From NCBI GenBank assembly GCA_005877365.1, contig VBPP01000213.1, forward strand, positions 1-5,160: 5,160 bases of DNA, written 5' to 3'. Source of the stretch: Nitrososphaerota archaeon (GTDB lineage Archaea > Thermoproteota > Nitrososphaeria > Nitrososphaerales > Gagatemarchaeaceae). Each line of letters begins with the position of its first letter. The stretch's first letter is position 1. The notes below the pieces were generated by a model. That model did no database searches. It saw only the letters and a program-made list of their open reading frames with translations, and had not been told where the DNA came from. Position numbers and translations under genes: made by a program. Shown piece after piece: positions 1 to 4,757 of this stretch.

Positions 1-25
1 TGATTCAGCATCCCAGTTCCGCCCG

Positions 26-658
26 ATGAAAAACAGAAAGAGCGAAGAGGAGGCGCTTGAGCTTGTTGTAAGGGAGTTCAGACGCGTTGGCGTCCTGCTC
101 GAGTCTGACCCAAGGCTTCCTAGCGTCACGGCTCTACTCGTTGGTCGGCCAATCCGGGGCTCCTGGTGGGGTCACCCGAGCGGTCGAAGGATTTGGAGGG
201 TCCTCGAAAAATTCTGCAGACGCCGGGACGTCTTGACCACGAAGCTCGTGTCAGGAAAGGTTACCTTCGTGCACCGCCGACTCTGGCCGCAGTTTCTGGC
301 AGTGAGCACCTCAAGGGAGGAGTGGCAGACCGCATCCCTTTCCCCCGAAGCCTCGGCACTGCTCCGCGTTGTTGACAGGAAGGGCGAAGTCAGAACCGAC
401 GCGAGAACGTTGCCGAGAAGAGGGATCCCCGGCGCCGCACGCGAGCTCGAAAAGAGGCTTCTGGTTCAAAGCGAGGAGGTTCACACTGAGAGAGGCACAC
501 ACGCGAAGATCCTGCGTTCGTGGAGAAATTTGTCGAGGAGGGTCGGATTCACGCGAAAGCTAACGAGCGTCGACGAATCGAAGAGAGAGTTCGAGAGACT
601 TCTGCAGTCTCTCAACGACACATATGACGCCGATGGACGGCTGCCTTGGAGCGACTAG
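26..658 (+). CDS. Conserved protein of unknown function with a GSWWGHP motif
   Basis: A 210-residue, basic, soluble protein with no signal peptide or membrane segment. An N-terminal helix (about 5-27) leads into a segment with striking invariant-looking residues: G40-R-P-I-R-G-S-W-W-G-H-P51, then K73-L-V-S-G-K-V-T-F-V-H-R-R-L-W-P88. The middle (about 105-150: SPEASALLRVVDRKGEVRTD and after) has the look of a winged helix, and the C-terminus (about 160-205) is charged and helical. I have the impression that the W-W-G-H-P and G-K-V-T-F-V-H-R-R-L-W combination recurs in bacterial and archaeal proteins without an assigned function, but I cannot name the family. Binding to nucleic acid is possible given the basic charge and is only inference. 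ATG at 26 is the first start; only 25 upstream bases are visible, so its promoter cannot be judged. It stands alone, followed by 230 non-coding bases. Confidence 0.8.
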   Translation: MKNRKSEEEALELVVREFRRVGVLLESDPRLPSVTALLVGRPIRGSWWGHPSGRRIWRVLEKFCRRRDVLTTKLVSGKVTFVHRRLWPQFLAVSTSREEWQTASLSPEASALLRVVDRKGEVRTDARTLPRRGIPGAARELEKRLLVQSEEVHTERGTHAKILRSWRNLSRRVGFTRKLTSVDESKREFERLLQSLNDTYDADGRLPWSD

Positions 659-670
659 CCTGCAGAAGGA

Positions 671-675
671 TTTTT
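671..675 (+). terminator. Possible T-run terminator after the first gene
   Basis: TTTTT begins 13 bases after the stop codon of the gene at 26-658. Archaeal RNA polymerase can stop at short T runs without a hairpin. Five T are at the weak end, so this is a modest call. Confidence 0.3.
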
Positions 676-849
676 CGCCGGAATGCTGTGAACTAGGTGT
701 CAGGAACGACTCGGACGGAGACGACTCCTGCCTTCATTCCTCTTCAGCTGTTGGCGCGGACAATGTGGGGTGGGGTGTTATTATTTGGGCGTCGATAACC
801 TGAGGCTGAACGTATCGAAGGTCCATCGCATAGATCGTGCAGGATTGTT

Positions 850-859
850 ATCTTTAGAA
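850..859 (+). promoter_or_regulatory. Weak TATA-like box for the DUF1286/YdjM-like gene
   Basis: ATCTTTAGAA lies about 30-34 bases before the TTG start at 889, so transcription would begin a few bases before the start codon. It is a poor match to the archaeal TATA consensus. It is proposed mainly because the position fits and other promoters in the window follow the same spacing. Confidence 0.3.
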
Positions 860-888
860 CCCCACTCGCCGCTTGGCTTGCTCTCAAA

Positions 889-1359
889 TTGAAAGCCGTA
901 ACCCACAACATCTTCTCATTCGGCTTGAGTATCTTCCTACTTTCCAAGACCGGGCATCTCTCGGCAATTTCGTTGCTAGTTGCTCTGTGGCTGACGTTTG
1001 CGGTGAACACATTAATCGATGTCTTGGGCCATAGACGCAAGAATGACGTCCCCGTCCGTTCCTTCGTTACCCATTCGGTGTTAACAGCACCACTGTGGGG
1101 GGCTTTGGTTGGATTCGCGACGATAATCCTACCCTACTCGGTCTTCAACCTCCCTGCCGACTCCGCATTCGAATTGCTTGGAGCAGGTCTGGGTGTGACG
1201 ATAGCCTATACTCACCTACTCCTCGACGCCCTTACTCAAGCTGGTGTTTACCTTGGCCGCCGTAGGATTGCGATCGCGCACATGAGCTACGACAACCCCG
1301 CTCTCAACCTCGCGTTCATTGTGCTAGGGCTGTTGCTGCTCGTCGCCGCGTTTTTTTGA
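889..1359 (+). CDS. DUF1286/YdjM-like multi-pass membrane protein
   Basis: A 156-residue protein with about four hydrophobic segments (roughly 8-20, 25-45, 64-86, 96-116) and a hydrophobic C-terminal helix (about 137-156). Conserved-looking polar residues sit at the helix ends: T5-H6, N40-x-x-x-D44, G47-H48-R49, R57 and T61-H62, and H109-x-x-x-D113. This His/Asp pattern and the MK-x-x-TH start match DUF1286, known mostly from archaea and their plasmids, and the wider YdjM family of predicted membrane metal-dependent hydrolases. Metal binding and hydrolase activity are family-level predictions only. TTG at 889 is the only usable start after the in-frame TAA at 796 and gives the expected N-terminus. 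No clear ribosome-binding site precedes it. The gene ends with Phe-Phe codons that form part of a T7 run. Confidence 0.8.
   Translation: MKAVTHNIFSFGLSIFLLSKTGHLSAISLLVALWLTFAVNTLIDVLGHRRKNDVPVRSFVTHSVLTAPLWGALVGFATIILPYSVFNLPADSAFELLGAGLGVTIAYTHLLLDALTQAGVYLGRRRIAIAHMSYDNPALNLAFIVLGLLLLVAAFF
1351..1357 (+). terminator. T7 terminator overlapping the stop codon of the DUF1286-like gene
   Basis: Seven consecutive T encode the last two phenylalanines and supply the first base of the TGA stop. Archaeal transcription commonly ends at such runs without a hairpin. It would insulate the arsR promoter that follows within about 50 bases. Confidence 0.5.
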
Positions 1360-1404
1360 CCTCGAGCGGGGCCGAAACGTGTGCAGGACAGAGTTCCCTT
1401 CCAA

Positions 1405-1430
1405 TACTTAACCGAAAGTAAAAATATCAC
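1405..1430 (+). promoter_or_regulatory. arsR promoter with overlapping inverted repeat (candidate operator)
   Basis: An A/T box (AAAAATATC, 1420-1428) is centred about 27 bases before ATG 1451, matching archaeal TATA spacing for a leaderless or near-leaderless start. Directly upstream and touching the box is an inverted repeat, TACTT-AACCGA-AAGTA (1405-1420). It lies where the BRE would be, so a bound dimer would block TFB/TBP. TTAACC at 1408-1413 recurs at the promoter of the SnoaL-like gene. The promoter call is fairly secure; the operator role is inferred. Confidence 0.6.
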
Positions 1431-1444
1431 TGGCAAGCATCCAG

Positions 1445-1471
1445 ACCGAGATGGGGCGTCACAATCTCGGT
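1445..1471 (+). repeat. 8-bp perfect inverted repeat at the arsR transcript 5' end
   Basis: ACCGAGAT (1445-1452) and ATCTCGGT (1464-1471) are exact reverse complements separated by 11 bases. The left arm overlaps the predicted start of transcription and the ATG at 1451. It could be a second operator acting as a roadblock or, if transcription starts a few bases upstream, a 5' hairpin in the mRNA. Confidence 0.5.
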
Positions 1472-1933
1472 GAGTATTCAAGGAAGCAGCCGCGGTTCCT
1501 CCCTCCTCCTCGGGAGAGGGGTCGGGCACCGGTGTGGAGCTTCAAGCACCTCCGGTCTGAGCCGTCGCCCGGTAGGGTCGGAGTCGATCTCGACCGCACC
1601 TTCTCTGCCCTCTCCGACCCAACACGCCGGGCAATCCTAGAGGAGTTGGCGACGGGCGAGATGACCGTCGGCGAGTTGGCAAAACCCTTCTCAATATCGT
1701 TACCCGCAATCTCGAAACATCTGAAAGTCCTTGAGGAGGCGGGGCTGCTCAAGCGCGAGAAGGACGGCAGGATGTACAGGTGCGTCCTCGACGCGACTCA
1801 GCTGATCGGGCCCGCGAGATGGATAGCAAGGTACAGCTCGCTCTGGAGGGAACAACTCGATGAGCTTGCCGATTACCTGAAGAGCGAGGAGAAGGGCGGG
1901 AAGAGCGGGGAGAAGGGCGGGAAGAGCGGATGA
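1451..1933 (+). CDS. ArsR-family transcriptional repressor (partner of AHSA1 gene)
   Basis: A 160-residue winged-helix regulator of the ArsR subgroup that accompanies AHSA1/SRPBCC genes. The core starts at D46-L-D-R-T-F-S-A-L-S-D-P-T-R-R. The helix-turn-helix spans about 72-102 with recognition helix S83-L-P-A-I-S-K-H-L-K-V-L-E, and the wing is K104-D-G-R-M-Y-R-C. The C-terminal dimerisation helix ends in DELADYL (about 137-143). The metal-binding ELCVC signature of arsenic or zinc sensors is absent and only one Cys (C111) is present, so a metal inducer is unlikely. Residues 1-45 are an unusual Arg/Pro-rich extension. ATG 1451 fits a leaderless start, but GTG 1532 (residue 28) has a purine-rich sequence upstream and would give a more usual length. 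Residues 146-160 are a repeat-encoded EKGGKSG tail. The gene overlaps the next by ATGA, so the two are co-transcribed and likely coupled in translation. Confidence 0.9.
   Translation: MGRHNLGEYSRKQPRFLPPPRERGRAPVWSFKHLRSEPSPGRVGVDLDRTFSALSDPTRRAILEELATGEMTVGELAKPFSISLPAISKHLKVLEEAGLLKREKDGRMYRCVLDATQLIGPARWIARYSSLWREQLDELADYLKSEEKGGKSGEKGGKSG
1501..1534 (+). promoter_or_regulatory. Possible ribosome-binding site and hairpin before alternative arsR start GTG 1532
   Basis: GGGAGAGGGG (1512-1521) resembles a Shine-Dalgarno site and ends 10 bases before the in-frame GTG at 1532. The preceding pyrimidine stretch can pair with it: CCCTC (1501-1505) with GAGGG (1516-1520). If translation starts at 1532, this is a ribosome-binding site that a local hairpin could hide. 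If it starts at ATG 1451, these bases simply encode the proline/arginine-rich segment. Confidence 0.3.
1879..1929 (+). repeat. 21-bp tandem repeat at the end of arsR
   Basis: The 21-base unit runs 1879-1899, 1900-1920 and, as a partial third copy, 1921-1929; the two full copies differ at one base (A1887 against G1908). It encodes the EKGGKSG repeats of the ArsR C-terminal tail. Its G/A-rich units end immediately before the ATG of the next gene and may also supply ribosome-binding sequence (for example GGAGAAGG at 1909-1916). Confidence 0.8.
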
Positions 1934-2388
1934 GCGAGGTAGAGGGGTCCCAAGACTCTCTTCGTATCTCCCGGGTCTTCCCGGCGACTCGCCAGAGAAC
2001 CTTCCGCGCCTGGACCGACCCTAACGAACTGAAGAAATGGTGGAGAGTGGGGAGGGAGTTCGTCCTCACCGTGGCCGAGATCGACCTCAGGGTAGGAGGC
2101 GGATTCCGGATAGGAGTCGAATCGCCAAGCGGAAGCATCCACATGGTCAGGGGGAGGTTTCTCGAAGTCGTCCCGCCGGAGCGGCTGGTGTACACCTGGA
2201 TAGCGGAAGACCCCAACCTGAAACAGATGGAGACACTTGTCACGGTCGAGTTCCTGGAACGCGGGGATGCGACCGAAATCTCGCTGCTGCACGAGAAGCT
2301 GAAGGACGGGGGATTGCGGGAGAGCACACGATTCGGCTGGGCGTCTGTCATAGACGGCCTGGCGACCCTCCTGAGAAGCGATAGTTAA
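1930..2388 (+). CDS. AHSA1-like SRPBCC domain protein
   Basis: A 152-residue cytosolic single-domain protein of the START/SRPBCC superfamily, AHSA1 branch, the fold that encloses hydrophobic ligands. Family landmarks appear in order: R15-V-F-P-A for strand 1, F25-R-A-W-T-D-P-x-x-L-K-K-W-W38, the D-L-R-V-G-G-G-F-R-I-G segment near 52-62, V-V-P-P-E-R-L-V-Y-T-W near 79-89, E-T-L-V-T-V-E-F near 100-107, and the C-terminal helix with F-G-W-A-S-V-I-D-G-L-A. Length is normal and no landmark is missing. ATG 1930 overlaps the arsR stop (1931-1933). The ArsR-AHSA1 pair is a widespread arrangement in which the repressor is thought to control the pair; ligand and reaction are generally unknown. The TAA stop (2386-2388) lies inside the palindrome in front of the SnoaL-like gene. 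Confidence 0.9.
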   Translation: MSEVEGSQDSLRISRVFPATRQRTFRAWTDPNELKKWWRVGREFVLTVAEIDLRVGGGFRIGVESPSGSIHMVRGRFLEVVPPERLVYTWIAEDPNLKQMETLVTVEFLERGDATEISLLHEKLKDGGLRESTRFGWASVIDGLATLLRSDS

Positions 2389-2405
2389 CCAAATGGTTAA
2401 ATATC
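2385..2405 (+). promoter_or_regulatory. SnoaL-like gene promoter with 16-bp palindrome (candidate ArsR operator)
   Basis: TTAACCAAATGGTTAA (2385-2400) is a perfect 6-base inverted repeat with a 4-base centre. Its right arm runs into the TATA box TTAAATATC (2397-2405), which is centred about 26 bases before GTG 2427, the leaderless spacing. Aligned with the arsR promoter from TTAACC through TATC, 16 of 21 bases agree. A protein bound here would cover the BRE and part of the TATA box, which suggests repression. ArsR is the obvious candidate but this is inferred. Confidence 0.6.
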
Positions 2406-2426
2406 GTTGAACCGAACCCTCCGACT

Positions 2427-2852
2427 GTGACTACCACCACCGATGAGAACAAGCGCCTTATCAGACGCTTCGTTCAAGAGTTCAAGAACAAGGCGAACCA
2501 CGGAATCGTTGACGAACTCTTCTCCCCCAGGTTCGAGCATCACTTCAAGGACCCTAGGCTGCCGAAGGGACGGGAGGGGATGAAGGCTCTCGGAGGAGTC
2601 GTAGTCAAGGGGTTCCCGGACGTTCAGGCGACCATCGAGGACCTGCTGGCGGAAGGAAACAGGGTCGTTGAGCGCACGACGGCCCGCGCCACCCACAAGG
2701 GGGAGTTCAACGGCGTGCCCGCGACGGGAAATAAGGTCACATGGTCGGAGATCCATATCTACAGAATTGAAGCTGGGAAGGTGGCGGAGCTCTGGTCTGA
2801 GATCGACTTTCTTGGCATCATGCTCCAAATCGGAGCTATCCCGGCGCAGTAG
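2427..2852 (+). CDS. SnoaL-like ester cyclase-family protein
   Basis: A 141-residue protein of the NTF2-like alpha+beta barrel fold, closest in pattern to SnoaL-like ester cyclase/polyketide cyclase proteins. Visible landmarks: an N-terminal helix (8-22), F36-E-H-H-F, the G62-F-P-D-V-Q-A-T-I-E-D-L-L-A-E-G-N-R-V-V-E-R segment, T89-H-K-G-E-F-N-G-V-P-A-T-G101, and I114-E-A-G-K-V-A-E-L-W-S-E-I-D127 before the terminal L-Q-I-G motif. Length is typical. The founding enzyme closes a polyketide ring, but most relatives have no known substrate, so no reaction is assigned. GTG 2427 is favoured because the TATA box sits 26 bases upstream and there is no ribosome-binding site. It lies 38 bases after the AHSA1 gene and may be read both from its own promoter and from arsR. 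It ends facing the acetyltransferase gene. Confidence 0.87.
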   Translation: MTTTTDENKRLIRRFVQEFKNKANHGIVDELFSPRFEHHFKDPRLPKGREGMKALGGVVVKGFPDVQATIEDLLAEGNRVVERTTARATHKGEFNGVPATGNKVTWSEIHIYRIEAGKVAELWSEIDFLGIMLQIGAIPAQ

Positions 2853-2874
2853 ACGTCACTCGTCCGAAACGGCA

Positions 2875-2900
2875 CCCCGGGCGGTAAACCCGGGCAGGGT
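2875..2900. repeat. GC-rich inverted repeat between convergent genes
   Basis: CCCGGG occurs at 2876-2881 and 2889-2894. Because it is self-complementary, the copies can form a 6-bp stem with a 7-base loop, or act as a direct repeat (CCCGGGC twice, 13 bases apart). ACCC (2874-2877) and GGGT (2897-2900) offer an alternative outer pairing. It occupies most of the 57-base gap between two convergent stops and could be a two-way transcription end, but no T run follows on either strand. Confidence 0.4.
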
Positions 2901-2909
2901 AAAGACTCA

Positions 2910-3875
2910 TCAGTCCTGCAACACCTTCTCAAACTCGATCCGTTCACTCCTCCTCACGAAACCAAGCTTCTCGTTGACCGTCAGGATCGCTTCGTTCCGC
3001 GAATCGTTGTGGGTAAGAATGGATTTCACCCCGTGACTCCTGGCGTGCTTCGCGACCATGAGCTTGACGGCCTGCGCTAAACCTCTTCTCCTAAAGCCTG
3101 GCCTGACCGCGGTAAATCCTTGCTCGATGGTATCCTTCAGGCCTGACTTGATTACGCTACTCGACCCGACATAGAGGTAATCCTTCTTCGCCACGAATGA
3201 CCCTTCCCAGAGCATCACCGGGCTCTTGAGAATGATGATGTTGTAGTCATGGTAACTCATCGGTTTGGGCTTGACTATGTTCGGGACGTCCCTGTCGGCG
3301 CTGTTTTCTAGTTCGTACAGCTTTCGACCTGAAGTCGGGTCGCGCGACATCTCTTCCGCCAAGCTTGCGAAGACGATTCCTTTGCTCTCCAGTTCTTTCG
3401 CCCGGGGTTCGAACTTCGCCGGATCGAATGATGTTAGGTCAAGCGTCGATTCCAAGAATCTTCTCTTCTCGGCGAACCCCCTCTTCCTGACGAACGCGAC
3501 GCTCTCGCTATGAGTCGACTCAACAATCGCCCACGCCGCCTCCGCGCCGGCGGAGCGGAGCTCAGACTCGAGGCGCTCGTAGAGCAATCCACCGATGCCG
3601 CGGCGCTGCCAAGTGGGATGCACCTCGACCGAGAGGGCGAACCTGTGAGGGTGGTACGAGAAGAACAGATGCTCGAATCCGCCGACACCGACCATTTCGC
3701 CTCTATCAGATTCAGCGACGTACCTTTTCATCCGGTACCTCGTCCGCCCGAAGCAGGAGTCTTCGTACCTCGCTCTCTCAAGGAAGAGAGGGTGAGTTGG
3801 GTCGAAGGCGTTGTGAATCGAGGCGTAGGAGTCGTAGTCGCTGTGCCTGAAATCCCTCATCTTCGCCTCGAGCAT
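2910..3875 (-). CDS. Tandem-domain GNAT N-acetyltransferase
   Basis: A 321-residue soluble protein with two GNAT folds. Domain 1 (about 6-145) carries an acetyl-CoA loop Q90-R-R-G-I-G-G and a later V-x-x-R-x-G-F. Domain 2 (about 160-318) carries R262-R-R-G-L-A-Q-A and a C-terminal N-E-A-I-L-T-V-N-E-K-L-G-F (294-306). Both pyrophosphate-binding loops look intact, so both halves might bind acetyl-CoA; in many double-GNAT proteins only one is active. The layout resembles that of mycothiol synthase, but the substrate cannot be read from sequence. ATG 3875 is preceded by a TATA-like box 29 bases upstream. A second ATG at 3860 (residue 6) has its own TATA-like sequence 26 bases upstream and would begin MRDFRHSDYD, a natural GNAT N-terminus. 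Two stops (TGATGA) end it. It is downstream of the TMEM175-like gene on the same strand but has its own promoter signals. Confidence 0.9.
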   Translation of the reverse strand: MLEAKMRDFRHSDYDSYASIHNAFDPTHPLFLERARYEDSCFGRTRYRMKRYVAESDRGEMVGVGGFEHLFFSYHPHRFALSVEVHPTWQRRGIGGLLYERLESELRSAGAEAAWAIVESTHSESVAFVRKRGFAEKRRFLESTLDLTSFDPAKFEPRAKELESKGIVFASLAEEMSRDPTSGRKLYELENSADRDVPNIVKPKPMSYHDYNIIILKSPVMLWEGSFVAKKDYLYVGSSSVIKSGLKDTIEQGFTAVRPGFRRRGLAQAVKLMVAKHARSHGVKSILTHNDSRNEAILTVNEKLGFVRRSERIEFEKVLQD

Positions 3876-3882
3876 AGCATCG

Positions 3883-3908
3883 ATTAATAGCAGCGCGCAA
3901 CTATTTGT
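3883..3908 (-). promoter_or_regulatory. Two TATA-like boxes for the acetyltransferase gene
   Basis: On the minus strand, ACAAATAG (3908-3901) is centred 29 bases before ATG 3875. TATTAAT (3889-3883) is centred 26 bases before the in-frame ATG 3860. Either fits a leaderless archaeal start, so they decide between two N-termini five residues apart. No ribosome-binding site supports one over the other. Confidence 0.45.
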
Positions 3909-3942
3909 GCTTCAGTCCCGCAGGTGCGACAACCTCTGCTCC

Positions 3943-4671
3943 CTATTCCGCCCGCGATATCTTGTAGGTGCGACTCTCTGGACTGACTGCCCTCCCAACC
4001 CAGTAAGAGATCAGCGGCACGTACCACATGAAGAGTCTCGCGGGCACTCCGAGAATCAACACCTGCCCGAAGGGAGGCGCAATTGAGATTGCCGTCAGGA
4101 CGGCGAGGGCGGCCATCCTGTTCCTCCCGTTGCGAAAGAGTCTGGCCAGTTCAGGAGCGACGAGTTTCTTCTCCTCAAGGCTCAGAACGTGCGCGAAGAC
4201 CGCCATGATGACCAGGATTCCCGTGAAGTCCAGAGCGAAGAGGAGGGAGGCCACATCCTTTATCGCCGAGGCGTCGGCCGCGGGCACTGAGGGGCTGATG
4301 AACTCCACGCTGTTGAGCAGGTAGGGAATCAGCGTGACGAGCAGAAGAAGCGCCACGTTGAGGAAGACGATGGTCCTTGTCTCGACGGGGAGGACCGACA
4401 TGAAACCCGTGTAGATGAGCCAAGCGGTGATGAGAAGAAGGAAGGTGAACATGAAAGCGAGTATGTGGCTTCCGATTTCGGCGGGGGTTGTCGGCGAGCT
4501 CGCGATGGCTGCGACGGAGCCCACTGAGAGCGAGAGGCCGAAGATCAGGTCTGCGAGCGTCTCAATCCTAGCCCGAGGACGCTTCTCGGCTGCTTCCCGT
4601 TGCAACCCCTCTTGCGAGCGTAGAAGCGTATTTGGTCTTTTGGCGGGATGCGAATCTGGATTAGGCAGCAT
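3943..4671 (-). CDS. TMEM175-like (DUF1211) six-helix membrane protein
   Basis: A 242-residue membrane protein with six predicted helices at roughly 39-57, 68-91, 100-120, 140-163, 185-205 and 208-227. The first helix begins R35-I-E-T-L-A-D41-L-I-F-G-L-S-L, which aligns with the R-x-x-x-F-S-D signature of TMEM175 potassium channels. Helix 2 keeps the Trp (W84) and helix 3 has N105 and I-P116-Y, as in the family. Prokaryotic relatives conduct K+ weakly selectively as multimers; here F-S of the signature is replaced by L-A, so ion conduction is uncertain. Residues 1-30 are a charged extension. An in-frame TTG at 4605 (residue 23) has a TATA-like CAAATAC centred about 26 bases upstream (near 4631) and would give a more usual 220-residue protein. 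Diverges from the AlkA-like gene. Confidence 0.8.
   Translation of the reverse strand: MLPNPDSHPAKRPNTLLRSQEGLQREAAEKRPRARIETLADLIFGLSLSVGSVAAIASSPTTPAEIGSHILAFMFTFLLLITAWLIYTGFMSVLPVETRTIVFLNVALLLLVTLIPYLLNSVEFISPSVPAADASAIKDVASLLFALDFTGILVIMAVFAHVLSLEEKKLVAPELARLFRNGRNRMAALAVLTAISIAPPFGQVLILGVPARLFMWYVPLISYWVGRAVSPESRTYKISRAE
4628..4635 (-). promoter_or_regulatory. TATA-like box for alternative TTG start of the TMEM175-like gene
   Basis: Read on the minus strand, CCAAATAC (4635-4628) follows an A-rich stretch (CAAAAGA) that resembles a BRE. It is centred about 26 bases before the in-frame TTG at 4605-4603. It lies inside the coding region if translation begins at ATG 4671, so it matters for choosing the start. 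Confidence 0.35.
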
Positions 4672-4718
4672 GTTATTGCATGGTCGGCCGTCGGTCGCAA
4701 CTTGCTACGCCAAGGTGC

Positions 4719-4731
4719 CGAAGTCTATAAG
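4719..4731 (+). promoter_or_regulatory. BRE/TATA promoter of the AlkA-like gene, possibly bidirectional
   Basis: CGAAG followed by TCTATAA (4719-4730) forms a BRE/TATA-like pair centred about 31 bases before TTG 4758, so the transcript would begin a few bases before or at the start codon. On the minus strand the same bases read TTATAGA and could serve the divergent membrane-protein gene with a leader of about 29 bases. The purine-rich flank on the left favours the plus direction. Confidence 0.55.
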
Positions 4732-4757
4732 GCGACCATCACGGCAACGGGGCAAGT

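Larger units (their letters stand above)
659..888. other. Intergenic region, 230 bases, no gene seen
   Basis: I see no convincing coding region here on either strand. The frame of the next gene is open back to a TAA at 796-798 but has no ATG, GTG or TTG before 889. The stretch holds a short T run at 671-675, an imperfect CAGGA (701-705) / TCCTG (726-730) pair that is too short and widely spaced to matter, a G/T-rich patch around 770-790 and a weak TATA-like sequence near 851-859. Nothing resembles a tRNA or a known small RNA. Confidence 0.6.

Noticed and set aside
701..730. CAGGA / TCCTG inverted repeat and ACGACT direct repeat
   Set aside because: The arms are only five or six bases and widely spaced; there is no adjoining T run or promoter to give them meaning.
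744..1040. 98-codon open frame on the minus strand
   Set aside because: It overlaps the start of the DUF1286/YdjM-like gene antisense and has no domain features.
1081..1093. GTTAAC palindrome resembling part of the candidate operator
   Set aside because: It lies within the DUF1286/YdjM-like coding sequence, lacks the TTAACC arm spacing and is not near a TATA box.
1749..2351. 200-codon open frame on the minus strand
   Set aside because: It is antisense to arsR and the AHSA1 gene, whose family matches are clear. Its Ser/Arg/Pro-rich low-complexity product is typical of an antisense reading of GC-rich genes.
2397..2828. 143-codon open frame on the minus strand
   Set aside because: It mirrors the SnoaL-like gene almost exactly and has no family resemblance or promoter of its own.
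3922..3974. AGGTGCGAC direct repeat at 3922-3930 and 3966-3974
   Set aside because: Nine bases repeated once, one copy inside a coding region, is compatible with chance and has no flanking signs of an insertion.
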